Positions 49,296 to 58,037 of a stretch of 64,000 nt of DNA are shown piece by piece. Numbering within the stretch: the first letter of the stretch is position 1; each line of letters starts with the position of its first letter. The stretch is from positions 62,001 to 126,000 of the forward strand of contig CBDCFC010000014.1 of assembly GCA_965215945.1 (NCBI GenBank). Reading direction: 5' to 3'. The notes beneath the pieces were generated by a model that saw nothing but the letters and a program-made list of their open reading frames with translations, had not been told where the DNA came from and made no database searches. A program made the position numbers and the translations under genes. Source of the stretch: JAHEKD01 sp965215945. GTDB taxonomy: Bacteria; Pseudomonadota; Gammaproteobacteria; Arenicellales; JAHEKD01.

Positions 49296-49703
49296 ATGGA
49301 ACAATTACTTCATACTGAAAAGTCCTCATTTAATACTGCGCCTAATAGATTGCCAATAATAAAGGGAGTTCTGTTTTATTGCTTGGTATTTGTCTGTTCA
49401 GTCATCTATGCACAAGAACGCATCTATAAAACACCACCATCTACTAGTGCTACAGGAACTGTTCCGTCTATATCAGATGAGGCCATGAAAAAATGTGTTG
49501 AAATATACAATGAAGCCAGCTGGCTTCAAGAAGAGCTTAACAATACCCAAGTAGATCTATCTCAACCGGCATCCGTTGAAGCCTATAATTCTCAAGCGTC
49601 TGTTTATTCGCAGATGGCCGATTATTACAATAATAATTGCGCAGGCAAGCAATCGAAATTAGCGGATAGTGCAGCAGAAAAATTAAATCAGCAAAGCAAT
49701 TGA
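49296..49703 (+). CDS. Secreted hypothetical protein
   Basis: 135 residues with a signal-like segment (VLFYCLVFVCSVIYAQ, cleavage after AQ) preceded by a long ~23-residue n-region, so a later start is possible. The mature part is polar, helical, rich in Gln, Asn and Ser, with two Cys (KKCVEIY, NNNCAGK). The family is unknown. Confidence 0.6.
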   Translation: MEQLLHTEKSSFNTAPNRLPIIKGVLFYCLVFVCSVIYAQERIYKTPPSTSATGTVPSISDEAMKKCVEIYNEASWLQEELNNTQVDLSQPASVEAYNSQASVYSQMADYYNNNCAGKQSKLADSAAEKLNQQSN

Positions 49704-49816
49704 ACAAATTAAAACTAGGATAGGAAGAATATTTTTCTTAAGATGAGTCCCGTATTCGCGCATCACCATTTCTCGAAGGCTATAGATGTATTCATTAATA
49801 ATTTATGGAGAAAATA

Positions 49817-50134
49817 ATGCCAAAATTTATAATCACTTATCTTGGTGGCAACCACCCTGAAACCCCTGAGGAGGGGCAGAAACATTTTGCCAAGTATAAA
49901 CAATGGATAGTTTCATTGGGAGATTCAGCAGTTAGTCCTGCTAATCCATTGAAGGGAACTAACACTGTTAATCCGGATGGATCGGTGGTGCCCGGAAGTA
50001 GTATATCAATGTCCGGTTATACCGTTATTGAGGTAGATTCGATGGAGTCGGCGCTTGAGTATGCAAAAGCTTGTCCGTTTCTTGATATTGGTGGTTCGCT
50101 TGAAGTGTCTGAGTTAGTGGAAATGTCAATGTAA
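49817..50134 (+). CDS. YCII-related protein
   Basis: About 105 residues from the ATG at 49817 (ATGGAGAAAATA carries the ribosome binding site). FIITYLGGNHPETPEEGQKH, then SMSGYTVIEVDSMESALEYAKACPF and GGSLEVSELVEM match YCII/DGPF-type proteins, small alpha-beta folds of uncertain role. Confidence 0.8.
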   Translation: MPKFIITYLGGNHPETPEEGQKHFAKYKQWIVSLGDSAVSPANPLKGTNTVNPDGSVVPGSSISMSGYTVIEVDSMESALEYAKACPFLDIGGSLEVSELVEMSM

Positions 50135-50156
50135 AACCCGGCAATTTTTTTTGAAT

Positions 50157-50552
50157 ATGAGCGGGGTTGTCGATTTAGGGACATTATTAAGACAAATGTC
50201 ACCAATGCTCAACGATGGTGAGTATGTTTTTTGCAGTGTGGAAGGTGATTTGGTTGATTATCAATATCTTAATCCGATTGCAACATTCAGGGAGGCAGAG
50301 GGCCTGACCTTGGTTGTAAATGAATCATCAGCAACTGAAGCAGGCATTGAGTTTGATGGTGTTTTCCGGATGCTTACATTGACCGTTCATTCAAGTTTGC
50401 AGGCGGTTGGTTTAACGGCGGCAGTTGCCAATAAGCTCACTGAGAAAGGCATTAGCGCTAATGTGATCGCTGCATATTATCATGACCATGTATTCGTTCA
50501 GGCCGATAAGGCTGAGCTAGCTTTAGATGCTTTGCAAGAGTTAAGGGATTAA
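50157..50552 (+). CDS. ACT-domain protein
   Basis: 131 residues from ATG 50157. The N-terminal part (RQMSPMLNDGEYVFCSVEG) and the ACT-like C-terminal part (LTVHSSLQAVGLTAAVANKL, then ISANVIAAYYHDHVFVQ) match small tandem-ACT proteins that bind amino acids. It precedes the aminotransferase gene by about 100 bp, so a metabolic link is possible. Confidence 0.8.
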   Translation: MSGVVDLGTLLRQMSPMLNDGEYVFCSVEGDLVDYQYLNPIATFREAEGLTLVVNESSATEAGIEFDGVFRMLTLTVHSSLQAVGLTAAVANKLTEKGISANVIAAYYHDHVFVQADKAELALDALQELRD

Positions 50553-50655
50553 TCTAATACATACCTTCTTTTTAATTAGCTTTAATTGGTTTGGATTTCG
50601 ATAATTAATTGTGATAGAAATGTCTATCCACCAAATTGTATAACAGGAGTGTATT

Positions 50656-51783
50656 GTGGCAGGTTTACGCGCCGATGTTGATCCGGATGGTTTATTAGAA
50701 TATTCAGTAGTCTATACAGACCGCTCACTGAATCACATGTCGCAGTCGTTTCAGCGAGCGATGAATGATATTTCATCAACCTTAAAGAATGTTTATCAGG
50801 CAAAAGCGGCAGTGGTTGTGCCGGGCAGCGGTACTTTCGGCATGGAAGCTATAGCACGACAATTTGCTACTGAAAAGAAATGCCTAGTGATTCGCAATGG
50901 CTGGTTTAGTTATCGCTGGACACAGATTTTTGATATGGGCAACATTCCATCTGAGAGCATTGTTCTTAAAGCTAAACAAACAAGTGAAAGTACGACTGCA
51001 CCTTTTATGCCGGCTTTAATCGAGCAAGTTGTTGAAACCATTCACAATGAAAAACCGGACATGGTATTTGCTCCACATGTTGAGACATCAGCGGGAATTA
51101 TTTTGCCCGACGATTATATACAAGCTGTAGCGCAGGCGACTCATGAAAATGGTGGATTGTTTGTATTGGATTGTATCGCCTCAGGAACAATATGGATGGG
51201 CATGAAAGCCACAGGTGTTGATGTGTTAGTCAGTGCACCGCAAAAAGGTTGGAGTGGTTCACCTTGCTGTGGATTGGTAATGTTGAGTGAACGTGCACTT
51301 GAACAACTTAAGACTACAAATAGCTCTAGTTTCGCCTGTGATTTGCGTAAATGGCATGAGATTATGCAAGCTTATGAAAACGGTGGTCATGCCTATCATG
51401 CGACCATGCCAACCGACGCCTTGATTAAGTTTCGTAATGTGATGAATGAAGCGGCTGCGATTGGTTTTGACAGTCTTAAACAAAGTCAGATCGAACTCGG
51501 ACAGAAAATCCGTGCCGTGTTAGAGGCTAAAAATATTCAAAGCGTGGCCGCTGATGGCTTTAAAGCACCCGGTGTGGTAGTCAGTTATACTGATGATGAC
51601 TTGATTCAAAACGGTAAGAAATTCGCCGAACAGGGACTACAAATTGCTGCCGGTGTGCCGCTGATGTGCGATGAACCCGATAGTTTTAAAACATTCCGTT
51701 TGGGCTTATTTGGATTGGATAAATTACAAAATGTTGATCATACCGTGCAAACCTTTGAACTGGCACTGGACAAGATAGTTTAG
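50656..51783 (+). CDS. Class V aminotransferase (alanine-glyoxylate/serine type)
   Basis: 375 residues of fold-type I. GSGTFGMEAIARQF is the cofactor phosphate loop, LFVLDCIASG the Asp that holds the pyridine ring, and SAPQKGWSG carries the PLP Lys. The class V family includes serine-pyruvate and alanine-glyoxylate aminotransferases. GTG start at 50656 with AGGAG upstream. The substrate is not certain. Confidence 0.85.
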   Translation: MAGLRADVDPDGLLEYSVVYTDRSLNHMSQSFQRAMNDISSTLKNVYQAKAAVVVPGSGTFGMEAIARQFATEKKCLVIRNGWFSYRWTQIFDMGNIPSESIVLKAKQTSESTTAPFMPALIEQVVETIHNEKPDMVFAPHVETSAGIILPDDYIQAVAQATHENGGLFVLDCIASGTIWMGMKATGVDVLVSAPQKGWSGSPCCGLVMLSERALEQLKTTNSSSFACDLRKWHEIMQAYENGGHAYHATMPTDALIKFRNVMNEAAAIGFDSLKQSQIELGQKIRAVLEAKNIQSVAADGFKAPGVVVSYTDDDLIQNGKKFAEQGLQIAAGVPLMCDEPDSFKTFRLGLFGLDKLQNVDHTVQTFELALDKIV

Positions 51784-51834
51784 GGCAGTTAGTTTTTTAC
51801 ATAGACTGTCACTTGCGCATCACTTGGTGTATTC

Positions 51835-52815
51835 TTGGCAATAATAAAACTGAGATACGGTCAAGCAGTCATAATTAAGACCAGCAAAAACACAAGGATT
51901 TATTGTTTGGCACTGACATTTCTGTGGCTAGTCAGTGGTAAAGTTCTTGCATCTGATTCAATCATTCCCGTTTTAAGCTTGCTACTTTTTGGTGATGAAC
52001 AAAGCCATCTTGAGCGTGTACTGGCAGAGTATAACAATCCATCATCTACACATATTTTTATCGCTGCACACAGAGGAGGCAAAGAAACTGATTTCGCTGA
52101 CCAAGCGCCAGGTAATTCAATTGCCAATATAGATAATGCGGTCAGTAAAGGATTTGACTTATATGAATCCGATATAGAAATACTCGGCGATAATACATTG
52201 GTCATCTTTCATGATAATGAATTTGATAATCTTACCAATTCGACAGTTATTGACGATTTACTGGATGATGCTGATCTTGCCTATGCGAAGTCACTGCGAC
52301 TGACTTATACAAATGGGCAGGTTTCCACGCAACAGATTCCAACACTGACAGAATTTCTTAATGCCGGAAAGGGAAAAATCATGTTCAAGTTTGATCTTAA
52401 ATCCGGCACGCATTCGAAAATACAGGATATTCTGGACATTGTCATCAATACTCAAACCCAGCAACAGGTGTTGATTCGTGGAGGCATGTATGTTCTCGAT
52501 CAGGCTAAGAATAATGGCTATGACACAATGATGATTATGCCGCAATTAGATAATGCCAATACCAGCGTCTCAGATATTAACAACTTGATCGCAAATTATT
52601 CATTGCGTGCTATCAGTTTACCGAATGGTGCACAGCAGGCCGCAATTGATGCAGCTAATGCCGCCGGTATAATCGTGGAGACTCATGAATCGCAAGTAGC
52701 GGGAGATTTACAGGCGAGCTGGCAAAATGCTATTGTCTCGGGCTACAGGCAGATTCATTCTTTTAAACCCTCTCAGCTGTTAACTTACCTGAAAAGCATC
52801 GACCGGCACTGGTAG
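51835..52815 (+). CDS. Glycerophosphodiester phosphodiesterase-family protein
   Basis: About 326 residues with a signal peptide near residues 22-41 (IYCLALTFLWLVSGKVLA). The GDPD fold shows IAAHRGGKET, then LYESDIEILGDNTLVIFHD, with the catalytic His, the Glu-Asp metal ligands and the second His. The usual PENT motif reads PGNS, so one metal-ligand Glu is replaced. The start is uncertain (TTG 51835 has no clear ribosome binding site). Confidence 0.75.
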   Translation: MAIIKLRYGQAVIIKTSKNTRIYCLALTFLWLVSGKVLASDSIIPVLSLLLFGDEQSHLERVLAEYNNPSSTHIFIAAHRGGKETDFADQAPGNSIANIDNAVSKGFDLYESDIEILGDNTLVIFHDNEFDNLTNSTVIDDLLDDADLAYAKSLRLTYTNGQVSTQQIPTLTEFLNAGKGKIMFKFDLKSGTHSKIQDILDIVINTQTQQQVLIRGGMYVLDQAKNNGYDTMMIMPQLDNANTSVSDINNLIANYSLRAISLPNGAQQAAIDAANAAGIIVETHESQVAGDLQASWQNAIVSGYRQIHSFKPSQLLTYLKSIDRHW

Positions 52816-52827
52816 GTTAGATCGTTT

Positions 52828-53460
52828 TCAGTTTTTATTTTTCAACAGCTTATTAATGATAACTCCATAAGCCGGGATAAAGAAAATTAGACTCACCGAT
52901 AACTTGAAGGCGTAATCGATCCAGGCGATTTCAACCCAGTTTGTGGCCATAAAAGCGTCGCTGGAGGCGTAAAAAGCGATGCCAAAAAAAATAAAAGTAT
53001 CAACCAGAGAGCCGATGATGGTTGATGCTGAAGGAGCGATCCACCAGCTGGCTTTCTGTCTGAGTTTATTGAAAATCAGAATATCGACAAGCTGGCCAAC
53101 AATGTAGGCGATAAAACTGGCGAGCGCGATTCGAAAAACAAAACCGTTAAAAGTGGTCAAGCCTTCAAGTCCTTGAAATTTTCCTTCGAAAAAGACAACC
53201 GAAAAGACATAAGAGATGATCAACGCCGGGATCATGACTTTTAGAATCACTTTACGGGCCTGACTCGCACCAAGAAGCCGGACGGTTAAGTCGGTCGCCA
53301 GAAAGATCAGCGGAAAGGTAAATGTCCCCCAGGTTGAATGAAAGCCAGCAATCGTAATCGGTATTTGAACCAGATAATTACTGGCTGCAATAATTACTAT
53401 ATGAAAGGTAATAAGCTTGGACAGGAATGATGATATGCCGGGTTGGTTACTGGTTGACAT
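52828..53460 (-). CDS. yhhQ: Queuosine precursor transporter, VUT/YhhQ family
   Basis: 210 residues, six membrane segments: ITFHIVIIAASNYLVQIPIT, STWGTFTFPLIFLATDLTVR, SFIAYIVGQLVDILIFNKLR, and STIIGSLVDTFIFFGIAFY. These match YhhQ, which imports 7-deazaguanine precursors of queuosine. AAGGAG lies just before the ATG. I looked for a preQ1 riboswitch in the leader and saw none. Confidence 0.88.
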   Translation of the reverse strand: MSTSNQPGISSFLSKLITFHIVIIAASNYLVQIPITIAGFHSTWGTFTFPLIFLATDLTVRLLGASQARKVILKVMIPALIISYVFSVVFFEGKFQGLEGLTTFNGFVFRIALASFIAYIVGQLVDILIFNKLRQKASWWIAPSASTIIGSLVDTFIFFGIAFYASSDAFMATNWVEIAWIDYAFKLSVSLIFFIPAYGVIINKLLKNKN

Positions 53461-53547
53461 GATAAACTCCTTTTTGTTCGAGGTGAGGGAACTCGTAAAG
53501 CGCGGATTAGACCTTATATACTAACTGATAGCAACCAAAATGTACCA

Positions 53548-54000
53548 ATGAACTTGTTTCCGATTTTATTTTTACTGTTTTTTTTAATCCCATTGATTGA
53601 AATCTATATTTTGATTCAGGTGGGATCAGTTATAGGTGCCGGCTGGACCATATTTTCAGTTGTTTTTACGGCGGTTTTAGGTGCTTATTTGATTCGTCGA
53701 CAAGGGTTTAGCACCTTACAGCGTTTTAGGGGCAAATTACAAGCCGATGAAATCCCGGCGCGAGAAATCGTCGACGGATTCTGTTTGTTAATTGCCGGTG
53801 CATTTTTAATGACACCGGGTTTTTTCACCGATGCTATGGGCTTTGCGTTATTGATTCCACCGGTCAGGGCATTAATTTTCAAGCGAATTTCTCAATCGGT
53901 AAATGTACATATAGTTAACTCAAGACGTGCCGCTAGTTCAGAGTCATCGGCTGCTAACAAGCCTTTAGAAGGAGACTATAAGCGCGTGGATGAAGATTAG
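53548..54000 (+). CDS. fxsA: FxsA membrane protein
   Basis: 150 residues: FLLFFLIPLIEIYILIQVG, then RRQGFSTLQRFRGKLQADEIPA and AGAFLMTPGFFTDAMGFALLIPPVR, the FxsA signature, with a polar C-terminal tail. It is an inner-membrane protein named for suppressing phage T7 exclusion by F. Placement near groSL is conserved in gammaproteobacteria. Confidence 0.9.
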   Translation: MNLFPILFLLFFLIPLIEIYILIQVGSVIGAGWTIFSVVFTAVLGAYLIRRQGFSTLQRFRGKLQADEIPAREIVDGFCLLIAGAFLMTPGFFTDAMGFALLIPPVRALIFKRISQSVNVHIVNSRRAASSESSAANKPLEGDYKRVDED

Positions 54001-54038
54001 AGACTAAATCTGTTACCCCAACTATAATTTTCTGATCT

Positions 54039-54239
54039 TTAAACTTTAATAAAGAATTGAATAATTATTTTGGCAATATAACCGACTGTGCCAAGCCCCA
54101 GTGCCAGAAAAAGTATTGCCCCGCCAAGTTTTCCCGCATTACTTTTGCGCATTAGATCCCAGACAATGAATCCCATGAATAAAATTAACGCCGGAACCAG
54201 TATCTTAACGGAAAGGTCTGAAAATTCGGCTTCTGTCAT
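54039..54239 (-). CDS. DUF2788 small membrane protein
   Basis: 66 residues with two membrane helices (LVPALILFMGFIVWDLM and GGAILFLALGLGTVGYIAKII), matching the size and pattern of DUF2788 proteins. The function is unknown. Confidence 0.75.
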   Translation of the reverse strand: MTEAEFSDLSVKILVPALILFMGFIVWDLMRKSNAGKLGGAILFLALGLGTVGYIAKIIIQFFIKV

Positions 54240-54338
54240 GCGTTTAGGATAAGGCCGATATAAATTAATTTCAATCTAACAAACACCCAAAGGCATCTAT
54301 AAAACCGCGATATAGATCAGAAATTACGCCCGATCCTC

Positions 54339-54366
54339 TTGACTTTGCGCTTTTCGACACTAGAAT
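54339..54366 (+). promoter_or_regulatory. groS promoter
   Basis: TTGACT (54339-54344) and TAGAAT (54361-54366) are 16 bp apart and end where the CIRCE element begins. Confidence 0.75.
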
Positions 54367-54392
54367 TAGCACTCCCAATAAGAGAGTGCTAA
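54366..54392. promoter_or_regulatory. CIRCE operator (HrcA site)
   Basis: Perfect TTAGCACTC-9bp-GAGTGCTAA inverted repeat overlapping the promoter, 54 bp before groS. Known to bind the HrcA repressor, so groSL is heat-inducible by HrcA release. Confidence 0.95.
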
Positions 54393-54446
54393 TTGTGTTT
54401 GCAGTTAGCGAAGATGAACTTGTGAATATTTTAAGGAGATAAAACC

Positions 54447-54737
54447 ATGAATATTCGTCCGCTTCACGACCGTGTCGTGGTTCGCCGGGTTGAGGATGAA
54501 CGTACCAGCCCTGGCGGTATTGTTATTCCTGATACGGCGACAGAAAAACCTATGCAGGGTGAAGTCGTTGCTTGTGGTAACGGCAAGATTACAGATAGCG
54601 GTGATGTCCGCGCGTTAGACGTAAAAGCTGGTGACAAGGTACTTTTCGGTAAGTATTCCGGCACCGAAGTCAAAGTCGATGGTGAAGAGCTATTGGTGAT
54701 GCGCGAAGACGACATCATGGGCGTGATTGAAGGCTAG
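54447..54737 (+). CDS. groS: Co-chaperonin GroES
   Basis: 96 residues: MNIRPLHDRVVVRRVEDERT, GGIVIPDTATEKPMQGEVVA, VLFGKYSGTEV and VMREDDIMGVIEG. It caps the GroEL cage. AAGGAGA precedes the ATG. groL follows after 43 bp. Confidence 0.97.
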   Translation: MNIRPLHDRVVVRRVEDERTSPGGIVIPDTATEKPMQGEVVACGNGKITDSGDVRALDVKAGDKVLFGKYSGTEVKVDGEELLVMREDDIMGVIEG

Positions 54738-54780
54738 TCCTGATCACATTAACGAACAAATTAAGTTGTAGAGGTAAAAA

Positions 54781-56433
54781 ATGGCAGCTAAAGAAGTACA
54801 ATTCGGAGAATCCGCCCGCGCTAAAATGCTTAAAGGTGTGGACGTTCTTGCGAATGCCGTAAAAGTGACATTGGGTCCGAAAGGTCGTAATGTTGTTCTA
54901 GATAAATCATTCGGTGCACCTACCGTAACAAAGGACGGTGTATCAGTGGCAAAAGAAATCGAGCTTAAAGACAAGTTCGAAAATATGGGTGCTCAACTCG
55001 TTAAAGAAGTTGCTTCCAAAACATCTGATATTGCAGGTGACGGAACAACGACTGCAACGGTGCTGGCGCAAAGCATTCTTAAAGAAGGTGCAAAAGCAGT
55101 TGCGGCGGGTATGAATCCAATGGATTTGAAACGCGGTATAGACAAGGCTGTTACTGCAGCTGTTGCGGAACTGCAAACAATTTCTAAACCTTGTGAGGAC
55201 CACAAAGAAATTGCCCAAGTAGGTACAGTCTCAGCCAATGCTGACAGCAACGTGGGTGACATTATCGCCGAGGCGATGGAAAAAGTCGGCAAAGAAGGTG
55301 TTATTACGGTGGAAGAAGGTCAGGCTTTAGAAAACGAGCTGGATATTGTTGAAGGTATGCAGTTTGATCGCGGTTATTTGTCACCTTATTTTATCAATCA
55401 ACAAGACAGCATGAGCGTCGATCTGGAAAGTCCATTGATTCTGATTCACGACAAAAAGATCTCTAATATCCGTGATTTACTTCCAATCTTGGAAGCGGTT
55501 GCTAAAGCAGGTAAACCTTTATTGATTATTGCTGAAGATATCGAAGGTGAAGCGTTGGCAACTTTGGTTGTTAATAACATTCGCGGAATTGTTAAGGTCG
55601 CAGCGGTTAAAGCGCCTGGTTTTGGTGATCGTCGTAAGGCCATGTTGGAAGACATCGCTATTCTGACAGGTGGTACAGTGATTTCTGAGGAAGTCGGCAT
55701 GAACCTAGAAGCAGCGACTTTAGAAGAATTAGGCACCGCAAAGCGCGTTCAAATCACAAAAGAAAACACCACTGTTATTGATGGTGCAGGTTCTGGTGAT
55801 GCGATCGAATCACGAGTAGGTCAAATTCGGGCACAAATCGAAGAAGCCACTTCTGATTATGACAAAGAAAAAATGCAAGAGCGTGTGGCTAAATTAGCCG
55901 GCGGTGTTGCAGTCATCAAAGTAGGTGCAGCCACTGAAGTTGAAATGAAAGAGAAAAAAGCGCGTGTTGAAGATGCGCTTCATTCAACCCGCGCTGCGGT
56001 AGAAGAAGGTGTGGTTCCTGGCGGGGGTGTAGCGTTAGTGCGTTGTTTCACAGCTGTTGAGGGCGTTAAAGGTGATAACCACGACCAGGAAATTGGTATT
56101 GGTATTATCCGCCGTGCACTTGAAGAGCCTCTGCGCCAAATCGTCATCAACGCCGGCGAAGAAGGTTCGGTTGTTTTAGCTACTGTTCGTGACAAGGAAG
56201 GTAATGAAGGCTACAACGCCGCTACGGGTGAATACGGTGACATGTTGTCAATGGGTATTCTTGACCCGGCTAAAGTCACTCGTTCAGCGCTGCAAAATGC
56301 TGCTTCAATCGCGGGTCTGATGATCACCACTGAAGCAATGGTGGCTGAAGCACCAGAAGACAAAGCGGCTGCTCCTGCAATGCCTGATATGGGTGGCATG
56401 GGCGGTATGGGTGGCATGGGTGGTATGATGTAA
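54781..56433 (+). CDS. groL: Chaperonin GroEL
   Basis: 550 residues with all GroEL landmarks: VTLGPKGRNVVLDKSFG, GDGTTTATVLAQSI (ATP binding), AAVEEGVVPGGGVAL, and a Gly-Met repeat tail of GGM units. Cytoplasmic folding chamber, made with GroES from a CIRCE-controlled operon. Confidence 0.98.
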   Translation: MAAKEVQFGESARAKMLKGVDVLANAVKVTLGPKGRNVVLDKSFGAPTVTKDGVSVAKEIELKDKFENMGAQLVKEVASKTSDIAGDGTTTATVLAQSILKEGAKAVAAGMNPMDLKRGIDKAVTAAVAELQTISKPCEDHKEIAQVGTVSANADSNVGDIIAEAMEKVGKEGVITVEEGQALENELDIVEGMQFDRGYLSPYFINQQDSMSVDLESPLILIHDKKISNIRDLLPILEAVAKAGKPLLIIAEDIEGEALATLVVNNIRGIVKVAAVKAPGFGDRRKAMLEDIAILTGGTVISEEVGMNLEAATLEELGTAKRVQITKENTTVIDGAGSGDAIESRVGQIRAQIEEATSDYDKEKMQERVAKLAGGVAVIKVGAATEVEMKEKKARVEDALHSTRAAVEEGVVPGGGVALVRCFTAVEGVKGDNHDQEIGIGIIRRALEEPLRQIVINAGEEGSVVLATVRDKEGNEGYNAATGEYGDMLSMGILDPAKVTRSALQNAASIAGLMITTEAMVAEAPEDKAAAPAMPDMGGMGGMGGMGGMM

Positions 56434-56467
56434 TCATTACCCCCAACGCTGCTTCTCATAAGCTTGC

Positions 56468-56494
56468 AAAAAGCCCCGCAACGCGGGGCTTTTT
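56468..56494. terminator. Bidirectional terminator after groL
   Basis: AAAAAGCCCCGC-AA-CGCGGGGCTTTTT: a strong GC stem with A/T flanks on both sides, serving groSL and the convergent Nudix gene. Confidence 0.93.
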
Positions 56495-56504
56495 CATAAC
56501 AGAG

Positions 56505-56978
56505 TTAAATTTTCTCTAAATGATTTTTGGCAACAATAATAGATAAAGCCGTAATTGAATCACTTATCTCCGCTTTGAGCGCCATTTGATAAAGCTCATC
56601 AAGCGGCATGGTCACAACTTCGATTTGTTCGGTATTTTCATGTTGGATTTTGCCATCAGGTGTTGCATCCAGTGCCAGAAACAGGTCAAATCGCTCATCA
56701 CTGCGCCCGGGAGAGGTATAAAATTGACCTAAATGCTGGAAAAGTTTGGCGATATAGCTTGTTTCTTCTTCTAACTCCCTTCTAGCCGCAAGCTCGGAAT
56801 TATCACCTTCAAGCTGCCCTGAAGGGCATTCAAGCATTGTTTTGTTAAGCGGATAACGATATATTTTCTCCATTATCACATTATTTTCAGCTGTGATTGC
56901 TACAATAACAGCAAAACCGGGGTGCTCAATCACATGATAGATGGATTCAGATTTTGTCCGGTAATCGAATTTTGTCAC
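56505..56978 (-). CDS. Nudix hydrolase (ADP-ribose pyrophosphatase-like)
   Basis: 157 residues with a Nudix box SGQLEGDNSELAARRELEEE. Compared with the consensus GX5EX7REUXEEXGU, the box is one residue short before the REL core and the first Glu position is Asn; the catalytic REL-EE part is kept. The context ECPSGQLEG resembles NUDIX5/NudF-type ADP-sugar pyrophosphatases. The lost Glu could lower activity. Confidence 0.8.
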   Translation of the reverse strand: MTKFDYRTKSESIYHVIEHPGFAVIVAITAENNVIMEKIYRYPLNKTMLECPSGQLEGDNSELAARRELEEETSYIAKLFQHLGQFYTSPGRSDERFDLFLALDATPDGKIQHENTEQIEVVTMPLDELYQMALKAEISDSITALSIIVAKNHLEKI

Positions 56979-57064
56979 TATGCAGATTAAACCAAGGTGT
57001 TTTAAGCGTATAATTAGAACTGAGTTGTTGCCATCTACTCATAACAAATATTAATGATTGGAAA

Positions 57065-57967
57065 ATGCAGGATTTTACGTTAGACAAAGGCAAGTTAGCG
57101 ATTATTTTGGCAGGATTATTCTGCCTTTATGCTGTCTATGGTGCTGTGAGTGATTTCAAATTGCCTGGTGAAGCACAGGCTTTGGAACCAGCACAACAAA
57201 TTGTAGAGCTGGACCCGGTTAATATTCAATTGCTGACAAAAACACATTTATTCGGTCAACCGCCTCAAGTTAAAGTCGCTGCAACTAAGAAGGTAAATAA
57301 TCGAAAGGTAACTAATAATGCAGCTCAAAAAAAGCAACAGGCTAAAGCTAAGCAACAACAAAAAAAGCGTAATACTAAGCCTATTAAGATAAATGTTACT
57401 GTAACGGGATTATTAGCCAGTGCGGATGACGATTTTGCCGCAGCAATGCTCAAAGTAGATAATAAACCCGAGAAACTTTACAAAGTTGGTGAAGATTTAG
57501 GCAAGCCCGAAGTCAAATTACAAAGTGTTGAGATTGAGAGTGTGATTATTGATAACAATGGTAATGAGCAAACGATTGCCATGAAACGCCCGGGGCTAGA
57601 GAGTAATAAAAACGCTGGCAATAATCGAAGATCTAATCAGCGCAATAATAATCAAAATTCAAACCGCATCCCTGAGCTTCCGCCTGAGTTGGAGTTGCCG
57701 GAAGAGTTACAGTCATTAAATCAAGGAGCTGCCCAGGGTGCTTATACCCCACCACCACCAGAGCCGGTTGATTTTCAGGAACCTCCGTTACCTGAAGAGT
57801 TGGAAGAAGAATTATTATTAGAACAAATGCAAGAGGAGTTCGATGAAGATATCCAGCAAGAGTTGGGCTTAAATAGTAACGACTCCAATCCAGAAGAAAT
57901 TCCTCCGCTTCCAGAACTAGATGAACAAGCCGATTCAGCGCCTAATTTTCAAATGCCTGTGTTTTGA
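57065..57967 (+). CDS. GspC-like type II secretion protein (HR domain) with acidic tail
   Basis: 300 residues: an N-terminal membrane segment (AIILAGLFCLYAVYGAV), a linker, a KQQ-rich basic stretch, then a GspC HR-like domain (about 115-185: ITVTVTGLLASADDDFAAAM-like, KLYKVGEDLGKPEVKLQSVE). The C-terminal third is Pro/Glu-rich, with no PDZ domain. No other gsp genes are adjacent. It may belong to a T2SS encoded elsewhere or serve another envelope role. Confidence 0.65.
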   Translation: MQDFTLDKGKLAIILAGLFCLYAVYGAVSDFKLPGEAQALEPAQQIVELDPVNIQLLTKTHLFGQPPQVKVAATKKVNNRKVTNNAAQKKQQAKAKQQQKKRNTKPIKINVTVTGLLASADDDFAAAMLKVDNKPEKLYKVGEDLGKPEVKLQSVEIESVIIDNNGNEQTIAMKRPGLESNKNAGNNRRSNQRNNNQNSNRIPELPPELELPEELQSLNQGAAQGAYTPPPPEPVDFQEPPLPEELEEELLLEQMQEEFDEDIQQELGLNSNDSNPEEIPPLPELDEQADSAPNFQMPVF

Positions 57968-58037
57968 GCGCACTAGAATTTAAGAACAATATTTCAAATC
58001 CCAACAACAAATCCTATTCTTCTTTTGAGACGTTTCT

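Noticed and set aside
53461..53547. preQ1 riboswitch before yhhQ
   Set aside because: The short leader lacks the characteristic C-rich loop and A-rich tail; only a ribosome binding site is visible.
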